A program made the position numbers and the translations under genes. A stretch of 64,000 bases of DNA from CAZRXG01 sp964603985. GTDB lineage: Bacteria > Chloroflexota > Anaerolineae > Aggregatilineales > UBA3940. The stretch covers positions 116,296 to 180,295 of the forward strand of contig CAZRXG010000004.1 of the NCBI GenBank assembly GCA_964603985.1, in the 5' to 3' direction. The notes under the pieces were generated by a model. It worked only from the letters and a program-made list of their open reading frames with translations, was not told the DNA's origin and searched no databases. Positions 32,899 through 41,901 of the stretch are shown piece by piece (the stretch's first letter is position 1; each line of letters begins with the position of its first letter).

Positions 32899-33669
32899 TC
32901 AGGGAGACGCCTCGCGGCGCAGGCGTCTGAGGAAAGCGACGGACTTGAGGCGGCGTTCGAGGTGGTAGGTCAGCGTGGTATGCAGGATGCGCTCACACTC
33001 GGCCTGGACGCCCGAACTGAGAGCCAGCTTCTCGACGACCTCGTAAGGCTGCCGCTGCATGTAGCGCAGCACTTTGAGCACGTTCAATGAGATGGGCCGG
33101 GCGCGCGGCAGGTCGTGCCCGCAGGCCGGGCAGACCACCCCGCCGTCGAAGGGGCTGTAGAACTGGGCCTGGGGTTTGATTTTCTTACCGCACAGCACGC
33201 AGTCGAATAACTCCGGTCGGTATCCGGCCAGGTCGAGCAGGCGCAGCTCGAAGTAGCGGGCGGTGAGCGGCAGGTTGTCCGTCGTGCAGAGCCAGCCCAA
33301 CCCGTCGCACAGCAGCCGGAACAGCAGGCGGCTCTCGTCGCCCTCCTCGGTGAAAGCGTCGATCAGCTCGGCGAAGTGGGACGCGTAGGTCGTGCGGACC
33401 AGGTCCTTGCGTAGAGGCAGGAACGACTCCAGCGTCTCGACCTGGCTCAGCACGTCGAGCGAGCGCCCGCGCGCGATCAGCACGTCGGTGAGCGTGAACA
33501 GCTCGACGTACCCCGCCTTGCGGCTTTGAGGCTTGCGAACCCCCTTGGCGACGGCCTTGATCTTGCCGTAATCACGCGTATACAGCGTCAGGATGCGGTC
33601 GGTCTCGCCGAGGTCGTGGCGGCGCAGGATGACGGCCTGGGTGCGGTAGATGCGCTCTAAGGGAGACAT
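32899..33669 (-). CDS. recO: DNA repair protein RecO
   Basis: A 256-residue RecO, which works with RecF and RecR to load RecA onto SSB-coated DNA. It has an N-terminal OB fold (TQAVILRRHDLGETDRILTLYTRDYGKIKAVAKGVRKP) and a helical C-terminal domain with a zinc site Cys157/160 and Cys180/183. Start ATG 33669. Convergent with the response regulator gene, 9 bases apart. Confidence 0.95.
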   Translation of the reverse strand: MSPLERIYRTQAVILRRHDLGETDRILTLYTRDYGKIKAVAKGVRKPQSRKAGYVELFTLTDVLIARGRSLDVLSQVETLESFLPLRKDLVRTTYASHFAELIDAFTEEGDESRLLFRLLCDGLGWLCTTDNLPLTARYFELRLLDLAGYRPELFDCVLCGKKIKPQAQFYSPFDGGVVCPACGHDLPRARPISLNVLKVLRYMQRQPYEVVEKLALSSGVQAECERILHTTLTYHLERRLKSVAFLRRLRREASP

Positions 33670-33693
33670 GGCCCGGACGGCGCCCTCCCCTGA

Positions 33694-34101
33694 TCAGGTC
33701 AGATTTTCAGGGCCGAACCCGTGCGGCAGCAGGTCGGCCAGCGGGTGCTCGGCCACAATGCGCTCGCCGTCGACCAGGATGACGAGCATGTCGGGAGCGA
33801 ACTCGTTCATCACCTGGCGGCAGATGCCGCACGGCGACCCGCCGTTGCGGGTGGCCACGGCGATGGCGACGAAGCTGCGGTGCCCGTCCGAGATGGCCTT
33901 GGTGATCGCCACCCGCTCGGCGCAGATGCAGGCCGGATAAGACGCGTTTTCGACGTTGCAGCCGGTGACGATGGCTCCATCTTCGGTCAGCAGGGCCGCG
34001 CCAACGCGATAGTTGGAGTACGGCGCATAGGCGCGCTCACGTGCCCGGCGGGCGGCCTGTGCAAGCGCCTCGCGATCAACGACCGTTTCTGTTGAGGGCA
34101 T
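33694..34101 (-). CDS. cdd: Cytidine deaminase
   Basis: A 135-residue homotetrameric-type cytidine deaminase (cytidine/deoxycytidine to uridine). Zinc and catalysis: Cys60-Ala-Glu62 in NASYPACICAERVA and PCGICRQ (Cys91, Cys94). N-terminal YAPYSNYRVGAAL is diagnostic. It overlaps the 3' end of the CBS-protein gene by 26 bases, so the two are coupled. Confidence 0.96.
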   Translation of the reverse strand: MPSTETVVDREALAQAARRARERAYAPYSNYRVGAALLTEDGAIVTGCNVENASYPACICAERVAITKAISDGHRSFVAIAVATRNGGSPCGICRQVMNEFAPDMLVILVDGERIVAEHPLADLLPHGFGPENLT

Positions 34102-35437
34102 GGTTGTTTTTGTCCTCTGGTTCGAGTTCGGGAAGCTGCTCGTGGGGTGGGAGGCGTGTGACGCGCACTTTGCCGATGCGCAGGTTCTCGACGCTGAGCA
34201 CCTCGAGACGCAGATCCTTGGCTTTGATGATCTCGCCCACATCGGGTACCTTGCCCAGCCGCTCGTAGATGAATCCTCCCAGCGTGTCGCTCAGCTCATC
34301 CGGCAGCTCGGTATCCATCAGGTGGTTGAGGTCGTCCAGATCGATGCGCGCGTCGAAGATGATCTCGTCCTCGCCGACGATCTCGTAGGCGGCCTCTTCG
34401 TCCTCGTCGTACTCGTCGATGATCTCGCCGACGATCTCCTCGACGACATCCTCAATGGTGACCAGGCCAGCCGTTCCGCCGTATTCGTCGATGACAATCG
34501 CCAGGTGCACCATCGCGTTTTGAAGCTCGCGCAGCAGTTTCAGGACCCGCTTGGACTCCGGGACAAAGAGCGCCGGGCGGAGGAGCGTGCTCAAATCGAC
34601 CGACGCCTGCCCTTTGTGCCACACGTCGAGCAGATCTTTGGCATAGAGCAGCCCCTTGATGTAGTCGAGCGAGTCCTGGTACACGGGGATGCGCGAGTGC
34701 CCGGCCTTGATGATCACCTCACGCGCTTCTTCCAGCGGGGTGTTGATGTCCAGCGCCACGATGTCGATGCGGGGCACCATGATCTCGCGTGCCAGCGTCT
34801 CGTCAAGCTCGAAGATGGAGTAGATCATCTCCTTTTCGTCAAGCTCAATCGAGCCTTCCTCCTGGCCCGCGTCAACCATGGTCTTGATCGTCTCCTCGGT
34901 GACGAACACGCCCTCCAGGTCGCCGCCCAGCGGCCCGGCGATGCCGCGCCGCAGGCTCATCATCAGGCTCACCAGGGGGCTGAGCAGCGTGATCGTGACC
35001 CGCGCCAGCGGTGCCAGGGCCATCGCCCAGCTTTCGGAGTTCCGCTGAGTCAGGACCTGGGGGAGCAGGCCGGTCAGCACGAAGGCGAGCAGTGCCACCA
35101 GGGGGATGACGACCAGGTAGCTCAGCACGAAGCCGGGACGGGTGCCCCCCGGAACCAGCGACTCCGCCCAGGCGGCCAGCGACGGCAGCACCAGAACCGC
35201 CACCAGACCGGCGATCAGGAAGCGGGTGATGATGTTCGCCAGTTGGAAGGTGCTGAGAACCTGTGTCGAGTCCTCGGCGATGTCGACGGCCTGCCGGGCG
35301 CGTTTGCTGCCTTGCTCGGCCATCTCGCGAAGGGTCTGGCGGCGGACGTTGCTCAAGGCGTTCTGGGTCGCCGAGAAGAGGAAGCTTGCCAGAAGTAAAA
35401 CGACCAGACCGATCAGGCCCGCTAAAACCGGATTCAC
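34076..35437 (-). CDS. CNNM/CBS/CorC-type membrane protein
   Basis: A 453-residue protein of the HlyC/CorC/CNNM family. A DUF21 membrane domain (about 1-185, four helices) precedes two CBS domains (about 205-325; MVPRIDIVALDI, HSRIPVYQDSLD) and a C-terminal CorC_HlyC domain (DARIDLDDLNHLM, ERLGKVPDVGE). Such proteins are linked to Mg2+/Co2+ efflux. Start GTG 35437 with AGGAAGGG, just after the glmU stop. Confidence 0.93.
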   Translation of the reverse strand: MNPVLAGLIGLVVLLLASFLFSATQNALSNVRRQTLREMAEQGSKRARQAVDIAEDSTQVLSTFQLANIITRFLIAGLVAVLVLPSLAAWAESLVPGGTRPGFVLSYLVVIPLVALLAFVLTGLLPQVLTQRNSESWAMALAPLARVTITLLSPLVSLMMSLRRGIAGPLGGDLEGVFVTEETIKTMVDAGQEEGSIELDEKEMIYSIFELDETLAREIMVPRIDIVALDINTPLEEAREVIIKAGHSRIPVYQDSLDYIKGLLYAKDLLDVWHKGQASVDLSTLLRPALFVPESKRVLKLLRELQNAMVHLAIVIDEYGGTAGLVTIEDVVEEIVGEIIDEYDEDEEAAYEIVGEDEIIFDARIDLDDLNHLMDTELPDELSDTLGGFIYERLGKVPDVGEIIKAKDLRLEVLSVENLRIGKVRVTRLPPHEQLPELEPEDKNNHALNRNGR

Positions 35438-35439
35438 AA

Positions 35440-36819
35440 TTACCCTTCCTGATTACCCTCTGACTCTGAATCACTCTCCGGGCGCGAGGACGGTGAGCGG
35501 GCCGGGACGCCAAAGACCAGGCCGTCGGGCGGCACGTCACGCGTGACGACCGACCCGGCCCCCGTGCGCGCGCCGTCGCCCAACGTGACCGGCGCGACCA
35601 GCATCGTATCGCTGCCGATGAAGACCCGCCTGCCGGTCACCGTCTTATGCTTTTTGATGCCGTCGTAGTTGCAGGTGATCGTCCCCGCGCCGATATTTGT
35701 CTCTTCGCCGATGTCGGCGTCGCCGACATAGCTGAAGTGCCCCATCTTGGCACCATGTCGCAGGCGGCTGTTTTTCACCTCGCCGAAGTTGCCCATGTGG
35801 ACGCCGCTCTCCAGGTAGGCGCCCTTACGCAGGTGCCCGAACGGGCCGACATCCACGTCGTCCTCCAGCGTGGCATACTCGACGACCGAGGCTTCGATCT
35901 CGCAGCGGTCGCCGATGGTCGAATCGTGGATGATGGTGTTTGGCCCGATGACGCACTCCTCGCCGATCACCGTCTCACCCCACAGGTGGGTGTTGGGTTG
36001 AAGCACGGTGTCGCGCCCGACCCGGACGGTCGGGTGGACGTAGGTGCTGGCCGGGTCGACGATGGTCACGCCGGAGAGCATCAATTCGCGGTTGACGCGC
36101 CGCCGCAGAGCCGCCTCCGCCTCGGAGAGGTGCACGCGCGTGTTGATGCCTATCGCCTCGTCCGGGTCGTCCATCACCAGCGCGTTGACCGCTTCGCCCT
36201 CCTCGACGGCGATGGCGACCAGGTCGGTCAGGTAGTACTCGCCTTTCGGGCTGAGGGGGATGTGGTCGAGGTGGCTCCACAGCCAACCGGCGTCGAAGCA
36301 GTAGGTGCCGACGTTCACCTCCGGGATGGCAAGCTGCTCCGGGGTGGCCTGCGCCCGCTCGACGATGGCCCGGACGGAGCCATCCTGGCTGCGCACGATG
36401 CGCCCGAAGCCGCGCGGCGTGTCGGTGACGAGGGTCAGCATGCTGAAAGGGCCGTCGTGGGCCTGCTGTGCCTCGTAGAGCGCCTGGAGGGTCGCGCCGC
36501 GCAGCAGGGGCATGTCGGCGTAGAGCACGAGCACGTGCCGGGCCTGCCCTTCGAGCAGCTCGCGTGCCTGGGCGACGGCGTGGCCGGTGCCTAGCTGCTC
36601 GGCCTGGAGGACGTAGCGAGCGCCATCGCCCACCACCTCGCGGACGGCGTCGCCCTCGTGCCCGACCACCAGCACGGGCGGGCGCTGGCTGACGGTATGC
36701 CCTGCTTCGACGCTGTACAGGACGAAGGGCCTACCGGCCAGAGGGTGCAGCACCTTGGCCAGGCGCGATTTCATCCGGGTTCCCTGCCCGGCGGCAAGGA
36801 TCACGACATCAAGCGACAC
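35440..36819 (-). CDS. glmU: Bifunctional UDP-GlcNAc pyrophosphorylase/glucosamine-1-P acetyltransferase
   Basis: A 459-residue GlmU, which makes UDP-GlcNAc for peptidoglycan. The N-terminal uridyltransferase has LAAGQGTRMKSRLAKVLHPL (residues 8-27) and an acidic YADMPLL; the C-terminal left-handed beta-helix has hexapeptide repeats and GNFGEVKNSRLRHGAKMGHFSYVGD, with the acetyl-CoA site near NIGAGTITCNYDG. I chose GTG 36819 with AGGAGG five bases upstream over a TTG at 36837. Confidence 0.97.
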   Translation of the reverse strand: MSLDVVILAAGQGTRMKSRLAKVLHPLAGRPFVLYSVEAGHTVSQRPPVLVVGHEGDAVREVVGDGARYVLQAEQLGTGHAVAQARELLEGQARHVLVLYADMPLLRGATLQALYEAQQAHDGPFSMLTLVTDTPRGFGRIVRSQDGSVRAIVERAQATPEQLAIPEVNVGTYCFDAGWLWSHLDHIPLSPKGEYYLTDLVAIAVEEGEAVNALVMDDPDEAIGINTRVHLSEAEAALRRRVNRELMLSGVTIVDPASTYVHPTVRVGRDTVLQPNTHLWGETVIGEECVIGPNTIIHDSTIGDRCEIEASVVEYATLEDDVDVGPFGHLRKGAYLESGVHMGNFGEVKNSRLRHGAKMGHFSYVGDADIGEETNIGAGTITCNYDGIKKHKTVTGRRVFIGSDTMLVAPVTLGDGARTGAGSVVTRDVPPDGLVFGVPARSPSSRPESDSESEGNQEG

Positions 36820-37107
36820 ATGTGCCTCCTGGTGCAATGGAAGGACGGTGTTTCCGCCGGATCGGTCTCAAAGCGAGAAACGAGCGGACGGCCACAAACG
36901 GTGCGCCCACTCGGCTGAGAGTCGCTATCGGGATAAAGAAGCTACTACTCGATGGGGGGTCTTCAGATGTGTTCACGTAGCAAGCAGAGTTAAAACAATC
37001 TCACTTCTATAGGCTATCAGCGCCCTTGTTCACTTAACAATCCTGTTCCAGATTGTCCAGCAGACTATAATATGCCTCGCCTGGATTTGCAAGGGGTTGT
37101 GCCCGGC

Positions 37108-37833
37108 TCAGCCGCTTCGACGGCCCACCCCGAAGATGCCCCGCTCCCCGGCCAGGCCCCTGATGGCGCGCACGTGGCTGTCCCGCTCCGAACCTATCAC
37201 CCCGCGCTTTTTGTGGTCGTGCTGGTCGATGAACGTCCCAAGCTCGCCGTGAAGCCTCTCCCAGATCGCCCGCTGGACATCGAGGAAAGAACCCAGGTCG
37301 GCGGGGTCGTGGATGTGGCGCAGGATCGCCCGCAGGTGCGGCAGGCAGACCCCCTCCGAGCGGCGGAAGGCATCCACGAAGCTCTCATCGGAGAGGTAGC
37401 CGACGAACGCCTGGAGGTAGCGCCGCTCCGTCTCGGCGAGCATCTTGCAGACCGGGCAGGAGGCCGCCGGTTCGAGCGCGTTGGCCAGTTCGCTGTCACC
37501 GGGCGCATTGCCGCCCAGCAGCCGCCCCATCCCGGCCTTCGACGCCGGGCGCGCGGGGACATTGGCGATGGTTTTTAGCACCTCGTCGAGGGCGGCCCGA
37601 TAGAGAATAGCCATGCTGACCACGTACCCCTTGTGCCCGGTAAGCTGCCAGGCGTGCTCGTTGCACAGCCCGCGAGCGGCGCGGAAGACGGCGTGCGTGT
37701 CAGGCTCGTTGACGTACTCGTACAGCAGCGACTCCAGATAGCGGGCGGCGTCGCGGCTCAGCAGGTTGCAGATCGCGCAGCCGGGCAGGGGGAAGGCTTC
37801 GACGAACTCGTGGTAGCTGAGCGGTGTGACCAT
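37108..37833 (-). CDS. DUF6062-type protein with duplicated CxxC/CxxH sites
   Basis: A 241-residue soluble helical protein. Two halves share a plan: GCAICNLL (18-25) with GLCNEHAW (55-62), and SCPVCKML (125-132) with GVCLPHLR (161-168). Each half thus has Cys-x2-Cys and Cys-x2-His about 36 residues apart, which looks like an internally duplicated metal (probably zinc) site. This matches DUF6062 as I remember it. The C-terminus is basic. No function is known to me. It is upstream of nothing else in the direction of transcription. Confidence 0.8.
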   Translation of the reverse strand: MVTPLSYHEFVEAFPLPGCAICNLLSRDAARYLESLLYEYVNEPDTHAVFRAARGLCNEHAWQLTGHKGYVVSMAILYRAALDEVLKTIANVPARPASKAGMGRLLGGNAPGDSELANALEPAASCPVCKMLAETERRYLQAFVGYLSDESFVDAFRRSEGVCLPHLRAILRHIHDPADLGSFLDVQRAIWERLHGELGTFIDQHDHKKRGVIGSERDSHVRAIRGLAGERGIFGVGRRSG

Positions 37834-37860
37834 CGAGGATTCTCCGGGAAGCTGTCGGCG

Positions 37861-38700
37861 CTACGTGCCCCAGTCGCGCAGGTAGAGGAAGTCGAGGCCG
37901 ATGGTGCGCTGCGACAGTTTGGGCACCATCGGCGGCCTGCGCTTGAAGTGTGTCTTGCGAACCGTCTCCCACACCCGCCTGACGAGCGGTCGGGGGAATC
38001 CCGCCTCGACGACCTCGTCGGGCGAATAGCGCCGGTCCACCAGCAGGTACAGGAGCTGGTCGGCCTCGTCGTAGGTGTAGCCGAGATCGCCCTCGTCGGT
38101 CTGGCCCGGCCACAGGTCGGCGGAGGGAGCCTTGTCGATGATCTCCTCAGGCACGCCGACCGCCCGCGCCAACTGGCGCACCTGGCACTTGTAGAGGTCG
38201 CCGACCGGATGCATGGCCGCCGCGCCGTCGCCGTGCAACGTCGAGTAGCCGAGCAGCATCTCCGTCTTGTTGCCGGTGCCGATCACCAGCGCGTTGAAGG
38301 CTACCGACTGATCGTAGAGGATGATCATCCGCTGGCGGGCCATGACGTTCCCCTGGCGCAGCGGCGTCATGTCGGGGAAGCGCTCCAGCAGCGGATCGAC
38401 CATCGGCGTGATCTCGATCGTGTCCTGCAGCAGCCCCAGCGCGTCGATCACCCGCCGGGCGTGGTCGAGGCTGTCCTGTGAGGAGGTCTTATAGGGCATG
38501 CGGATGGCGAGCACGTTCTCCGCGCCCAGCGCCTCGGCTGTCAGGTAGGCAATCAGCGACGAGTCGACGCCGCCGGAGACGCCCATCACCGCGCGCGAAA
38601 ACCCGACGCGCGTCACTTCGGTGCGGATAAAGTCGACGATGACCCGGCGCGCCAGGCCGGTGTTGATCGCCAGTTGGTCGAGAAACCGCGTGATCGCCAC
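37861..38700 (-). CDS. nadE: NAD+ synthetase (ammonia-type domain)
   Basis: A 279-residue NadE that amidates nicotinate adenine dinucleotide to NAD+. The N-type PP-loop is VSGGVDSS (41-48), plus GTGNKTEMLLGYSTLHGD and HPVGDLYKCQVRQLA. The start is GTG 38700 with AGGAGA upstream. The gene lies 16 bases after a nitrilase-fold gene that probably supplies ammonia, so the enzyme would be glutamine-dependent in two chains. Confidence 0.93.
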   Translation of the reverse strand: MAITRFLDQLAINTGLARRVIVDFIRTEVTRVGFSRAVMGVSGGVDSSLIAYLTAEALGAENVLAIRMPYKTSSQDSLDHARRVIDALGLLQDTIEITPMVDPLLERFPDMTPLRQGNVMARQRMIILYDQSVAFNALVIGTGNKTEMLLGYSTLHGDGAAAMHPVGDLYKCQVRQLARAVGVPEEIIDKAPSADLWPGQTDEGDLGYTYDEADQLLYLLVDRRYSPDEVVEAGFPRPLVRRVWETVRKTHFKRRPPMVPKLSQRTIGLDFLYLRDWGT

Positions 38701-38716
38701 GTGTCTTCTCCTGCTA

Positions 38717-39598
38717 TCACCGGGGAGGCTTACGATCCGGCGTGTCTTGCCGCTCATCCACGACGCGCGCCAGCGTGCGCGCCGTGAGGTCGAGCCGCTC
38801 GTCGCGCAGCAGGGGCAGGCGGGCGCGCGTCCGGCGAAGCTGCCGCGTGTCGATGGCCGCCGTGACCAGCGTCTCCTCGAAGTAAGGCCCCTGTGCCACG
38901 ATCTCGCCGTCGGGGTCGTAGACGACCGACCCGCCCCAGAAGTTGTACCCATCCTCGAAGCCGACGCGGTTGGTGTGCGTCACAAAGTCGGTGAACAGAC
39001 TGGCGTAGGCCCGCGTGACGCGCTCGATCCACTGCGAGCTGTTGAACCGGTCGCTCGTACCCAGGCCGCGCCCCGGACTGGCCGAGATCAGCAGCAGCAG
39101 ATCGGCCCCGTCCACCCACAGCAGGTAGGGCAGGCTGGCGTGCCAGAAGTCCTCGCAGATCAGCACCCCCACCCGCCCGAAGCGCGTATCGAAGGCGGCG
39201 GGGTTATCGCCCCAGGCGAAGTAGCGCGCCTCGTCGAACAGGGCATAAGTCGGCAGGTAGCACTTGTGATGGATGTGCAGCACGTCGCCGCCGCTCAGGT
39301 AAGCAGCGGCGATGTAAAGCCGGTGGCGGCTGTCCTCGTCGACGAAGCCGACCAGCAGGTCGAGGGAGTGGCTGGCGTCGAGCAGCGGCTTGAAGACCGG
39401 ATTATCGCGCGTGGGGTGGGTGGCGACCGCGTAGCTGAGGTCGCGCAGATGGTAGCCCGTCAGGGAAAGCTCCGGGAAGCAGAGCAGGTCGACATCCTGC
39501 TGGCGGGCCTGCTCGATGAAGACGAGGTGCTTTTCGAGATTGGCCTGCACGTCCCCCAGCGTGGTGTCGATCTGGGCCAGCCCCAGTTTGATCCGCAT
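38717..39598 (-). CDS. Nitrilase-superfamily amidase, likely NadE glutaminase subunit
   Basis: A 293-residue carbon-nitrogen hydrolase. The catalytic triad is Glu43 (FPELSLTGY), Lys112 (HHKCYLPT) and Cys148 (VLICEDFWH). The ICEDFWH motif is the one seen in the glutaminase domain of glutamine-dependent NAD synthetases. ATG 39598 has AAGGAG. It sits directly before nadE. Together they replace the usual fused enzyme (about 550-680 residues). Confidence 0.9.
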   Translation of the reverse strand: MRIKLGLAQIDTTLGDVQANLEKHLVFIEQARQQDVDLLCFPELSLTGYHLRDLSYAVATHPTRDNPVFKPLLDASHSLDLLVGFVDEDSRHRLYIAAAYLSGGDVLHIHHKCYLPTYALFDEARYFAWGDNPAAFDTRFGRVGVLICEDFWHASLPYLLWVDGADLLLLISASPGRGLGTSDRFNSSQWIERVTRAYASLFTDFVTHTNRVGFEDGYNFWGGSVVYDPDGEIVAQGPYFEETLVTAAIDTRQLRRTRARLPLLRDERLDLTARTLARVVDERQDTPDRKPPR

Positions 39599-39608
39599 GT
39601 CCGGCTCC

Positions 39609-40415
39609 TTACGACGCCTCGGCAGGCTCCGTTGCGCGCGACGCGGCACGGCAGCGGCGCGGCCACGCCGCGATCAACGTCCCCGCCAGCCCGATCCCGG
39701 CAACGGCCAGGTCGAGAATCTGGTCCAGGCGCAGCGTGCCGACCATCGGGACGGCGTCGCCGCGCGTGTAGCCGATCCCGAACGCGCCCGCGCCCAGCAG
39801 GGCCAGCACCGGCCACAGGCGCACCCCCCGCCGTCGAACCAGGCGGGACAGCAGGGCCGCGATCCCCAGCAGCAGCACACCCAGCGCAACGCCGTAAAGC
39901 TGGCTCGCCAGGCGGGGAGCGGTCACGCCGTACAGGTCGGGAAGCTCGGCCACCATGAAAGACGGGTAATCGGCCAGCGTGCGGACTTCCCGCCCGTGCC
40001 CGCAGCTCGTCGACAGACAGGCGGCGTAAACTATCGTCGCGCCGAGCGGCAGCACGAAGGCCAGGGTGTCCGTCACCTGGCGGAAGATCAACCGCCGCAC
40101 CAGGCAGACGATCCCCAGCCCGATCAGGCCGCCGACCACCGCCCCGTGCCAGTCGATGCCCCCGCGCCACAACCGGGCGATCTCGTCCGCGTGCTCCGCG
40201 AAGTACGTCCAGTGAATGGCGACGTGCCCGGCCCGGCCCAGAATAAACCCTCCCACCAGCGCGCCCAGCCCGGCGTCGGTCCACTCGACCGGCTTGTCGT
40301 CGATGCGCCAGCCCTGCCAGGTCAGGATGCCCAGGCCGAGCAGAATGCCCAGGTCAAGCAGAAGGGTATAAGTGCGTATTACGAAGGGGCCGATCTGGCC
40401 CAGCTCAGGTGCCAT
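39609..40415 (-). CDS. Lgt-like membrane protein lacking the Lgt signature
   Basis: A 268-residue polytopic protein (about seven helices) similar to prolipoprotein diacylglyceryl transferase in its first half: WTDAGLGALVGGFILGRAGH and GGIDWHGAVVGGLIG (85-99) match the conserved Lgt segments. The signature RIGNFINxE, present in the real lgt at 55239, is replaced by ATIVYAACLSTSCGHGREV, with two Cys. It may therefore have another role, perhaps redox or lipid related. Start ATG 40415; no strong site. Confidence 0.75.
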   Translation of the reverse strand: MAPELGQIGPFVIRTYTLLLDLGILLGLGILTWQGWRIDDKPVEWTDAGLGALVGGFILGRAGHVAIHWTYFAEHADEIARLWRGGIDWHGAVVGGLIGLGIVCLVRRLIFRQVTDTLAFVLPLGATIVYAACLSTSCGHGREVRTLADYPSFMVAELPDLYGVTAPRLASQLYGVALGVLLLGIAALLSRLVRRRGVRLWPVLALLGAGAFGIGYTRGDAVPMVGTLRLDQILDLAVAGIGLAGTLIAAWPRRCRAASRATEPAEAS

Positions 40416-40517
40416 GACGCCCAAATCATACCCCAGGTTGACGGGTAGCTGCCAGCATGAGAGGCGGGCCGGGGAAACCCACCAATAATTGGGGCAACAC
40501 CCGGCTGCGATTTGGGT

Positions 40518-40523
40518 TATAAT
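40518..40523 (+). promoter_or_regulatory. TATAAT box upstream of the SPFH gene
   Basis: A perfect -10, 73 bases upstream of the ATG; the -35 at 16-18 bases is poor. Confidence 0.45.
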
Positions 40524-40595
40524 CATCATGATGGTAGATTTGGTGTGGTCGGTATCCACAGCATTGAATCTCTGTGAGGGAAGGAGCAGATCCGT

Positions 40596-41696
40596 ATGGC
40601 GATAAAAGCCGTCATTGGTACCCTGATCGCTCTATTCGCGGTAGGCATCCTGGCCGGGGTCGTCCTGATCGTGATGAACAGCGCGCGCGGGCGCAAGACT
40701 CGCATGGGCGTTGTGGTGCTCATCCTGGGCATCGTCGGCACTGTCCTGCTGGTGCCGCTCAACGCCGGGCTGGTGCTGATCCAGCCCAACGAGGTCGGCG
40801 TGGTCTTCCGCCAGACACCGGGTGTACTACGCACACCGCTCACGTCGGGCCTGAAGTGGGTCCTTCCTTTCGTTGATCAAGTTACCAAGTACGACGTCGG
40901 CCAGCAGAGCGTGACGATGGCCGGCGCTGAGGCGTTCAGCCAGACGGTAGGCCCCGCCGGGGCGTACACCGCCGTGCGCGCCACTTCCAGCGACGGGCAG
41001 ATCATCTTCCTGGATGTCACCGTCATCTTCAACATCGACAGCGCCGAGATCAATAACATTCACCGTGACTGGCTTAACAAATCTTTCGTTGATGGCTTCA
41101 TCGTCCCCCGGGCGCGCTCTGAAGTGCGAAACGCCGTCTCCGGATACAGTGCCGAGGAGGTCTACAGCGGTGGGCGGGCCACACTTGAGACCCAGATCCT
41201 GGATGCCCTCCGTCCCGCCTACGCGCAGAGGGGGTTCCTGCTGTCGGATGTCCTGATCCGCGACGTCTCTTTCTCGCAGGAGTTCACCGACGCCATCGAG
41301 CAGAAGCAGATCGCCGAGCAGGAAGCCCAGCGCGCGGCCTTCCGCGTGCAGCAGGCCGCACAGGAGGCCGAGCAGGCCCGCGTCGAGGCGCAGGGCCGCG
41401 CGGATTCCGTCGTCATTGCCGCCGAGGGTGACGCCCAGGCGACCATTCTCAATGCCAAGGCTGAGGCCGAGGCGCTGCGCCTGATCAACGAGATCCTGTC
41501 GCAGAACCCCAACCTGCTCCAGTACCAGTACATCAACCAGCTTGGCGACAACATCCAGATGATAATCATACCCAGCAACAGCCCCTTCCTGTTCGACCTG
41601 CAATCGCTGACCGGGCAGGCGGGCTATCCGCCCATCGAAGTGCCTCCTACCGCGCTCCCTGAGGCCCCGCCTGTAGAGGAGGGTCAGGGCGAGTAG
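40596..41696 (+). CDS. SPFH/band-7 (prohibitin-like) protein
   Basis: A 366-residue membrane scaffold. Two N-terminal helices (about 5-27, 39-60) precede the SPFH domain (60-240: PLNAGLVLIQPNEVGVVFRQ, VRATSSDGQIIFLDVTVIF), then a long Ala/Glu/Gln-rich coiled coil (240-300) and a C-terminal tail rich in Pro/Glu. Such proteins form ring-like membrane microdomains and often chaperone membrane proteases. ATG 40596. It is a single gene with its own terminator. Confidence 0.92.
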   Translation: MAIKAVIGTLIALFAVGILAGVVLIVMNSARGRKTRMGVVVLILGIVGTVLLVPLNAGLVLIQPNEVGVVFRQTPGVLRTPLTSGLKWVLPFVDQVTKYDVGQQSVTMAGAEAFSQTVGPAGAYTAVRATSSDGQIIFLDVTVIFNIDSAEINNIHRDWLNKSFVDGFIVPRARSEVRNAVSGYSAEEVYSGGRATLETQILDALRPAYAQRGFLLSDVLIRDVSFSQEFTDAIEQKQIAEQEAQRAAFRVQQAAQEAEQARVEAQGRADSVVIAAEGDAQATILNAKAEAEALRLINEILSQNPNLLQYQYINQLGDNIQMIIIPSNSPFLFDLQSLTGQAGYPPIEVPPTALPEAPPVEEGQGE

Positions 41697-41727
41697 CCGG
41701 TCGCTGCTCCCAGAGCATGTAATCGAT

Positions 41728-41767
41728 CCCCCATCGCGGCTGCGGCGCGGTTGCGGTGGGGGTTTTT
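41728..41767 (+). terminator. Rho-independent terminator of the SPFH gene
   Basis: CCCCCATCGC (41728-41737) pairs with GCGGTGGGGG (41753-41762) with one G-T pair, then TTTTT. Confidence 0.87.
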
Positions 41768-41901
41768 CTATCGAGACGGCCCAGTTCGCCGGGGTCAGAT
41801 GTGTGAGGTTGGGAGGGTGTTTGTGGTACAATGGCGCTGCCCGGTCAAAAACCCTACCGGAAAGTATTGCACAGCCTGATATTTATTAAGGAGGGGGCTC
41901 G

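Noticed and set aside
37066..37071. TATAAT box on the plus strand
   Set aside because: No plus-strand gene follows and no -35 fits; probably chance.
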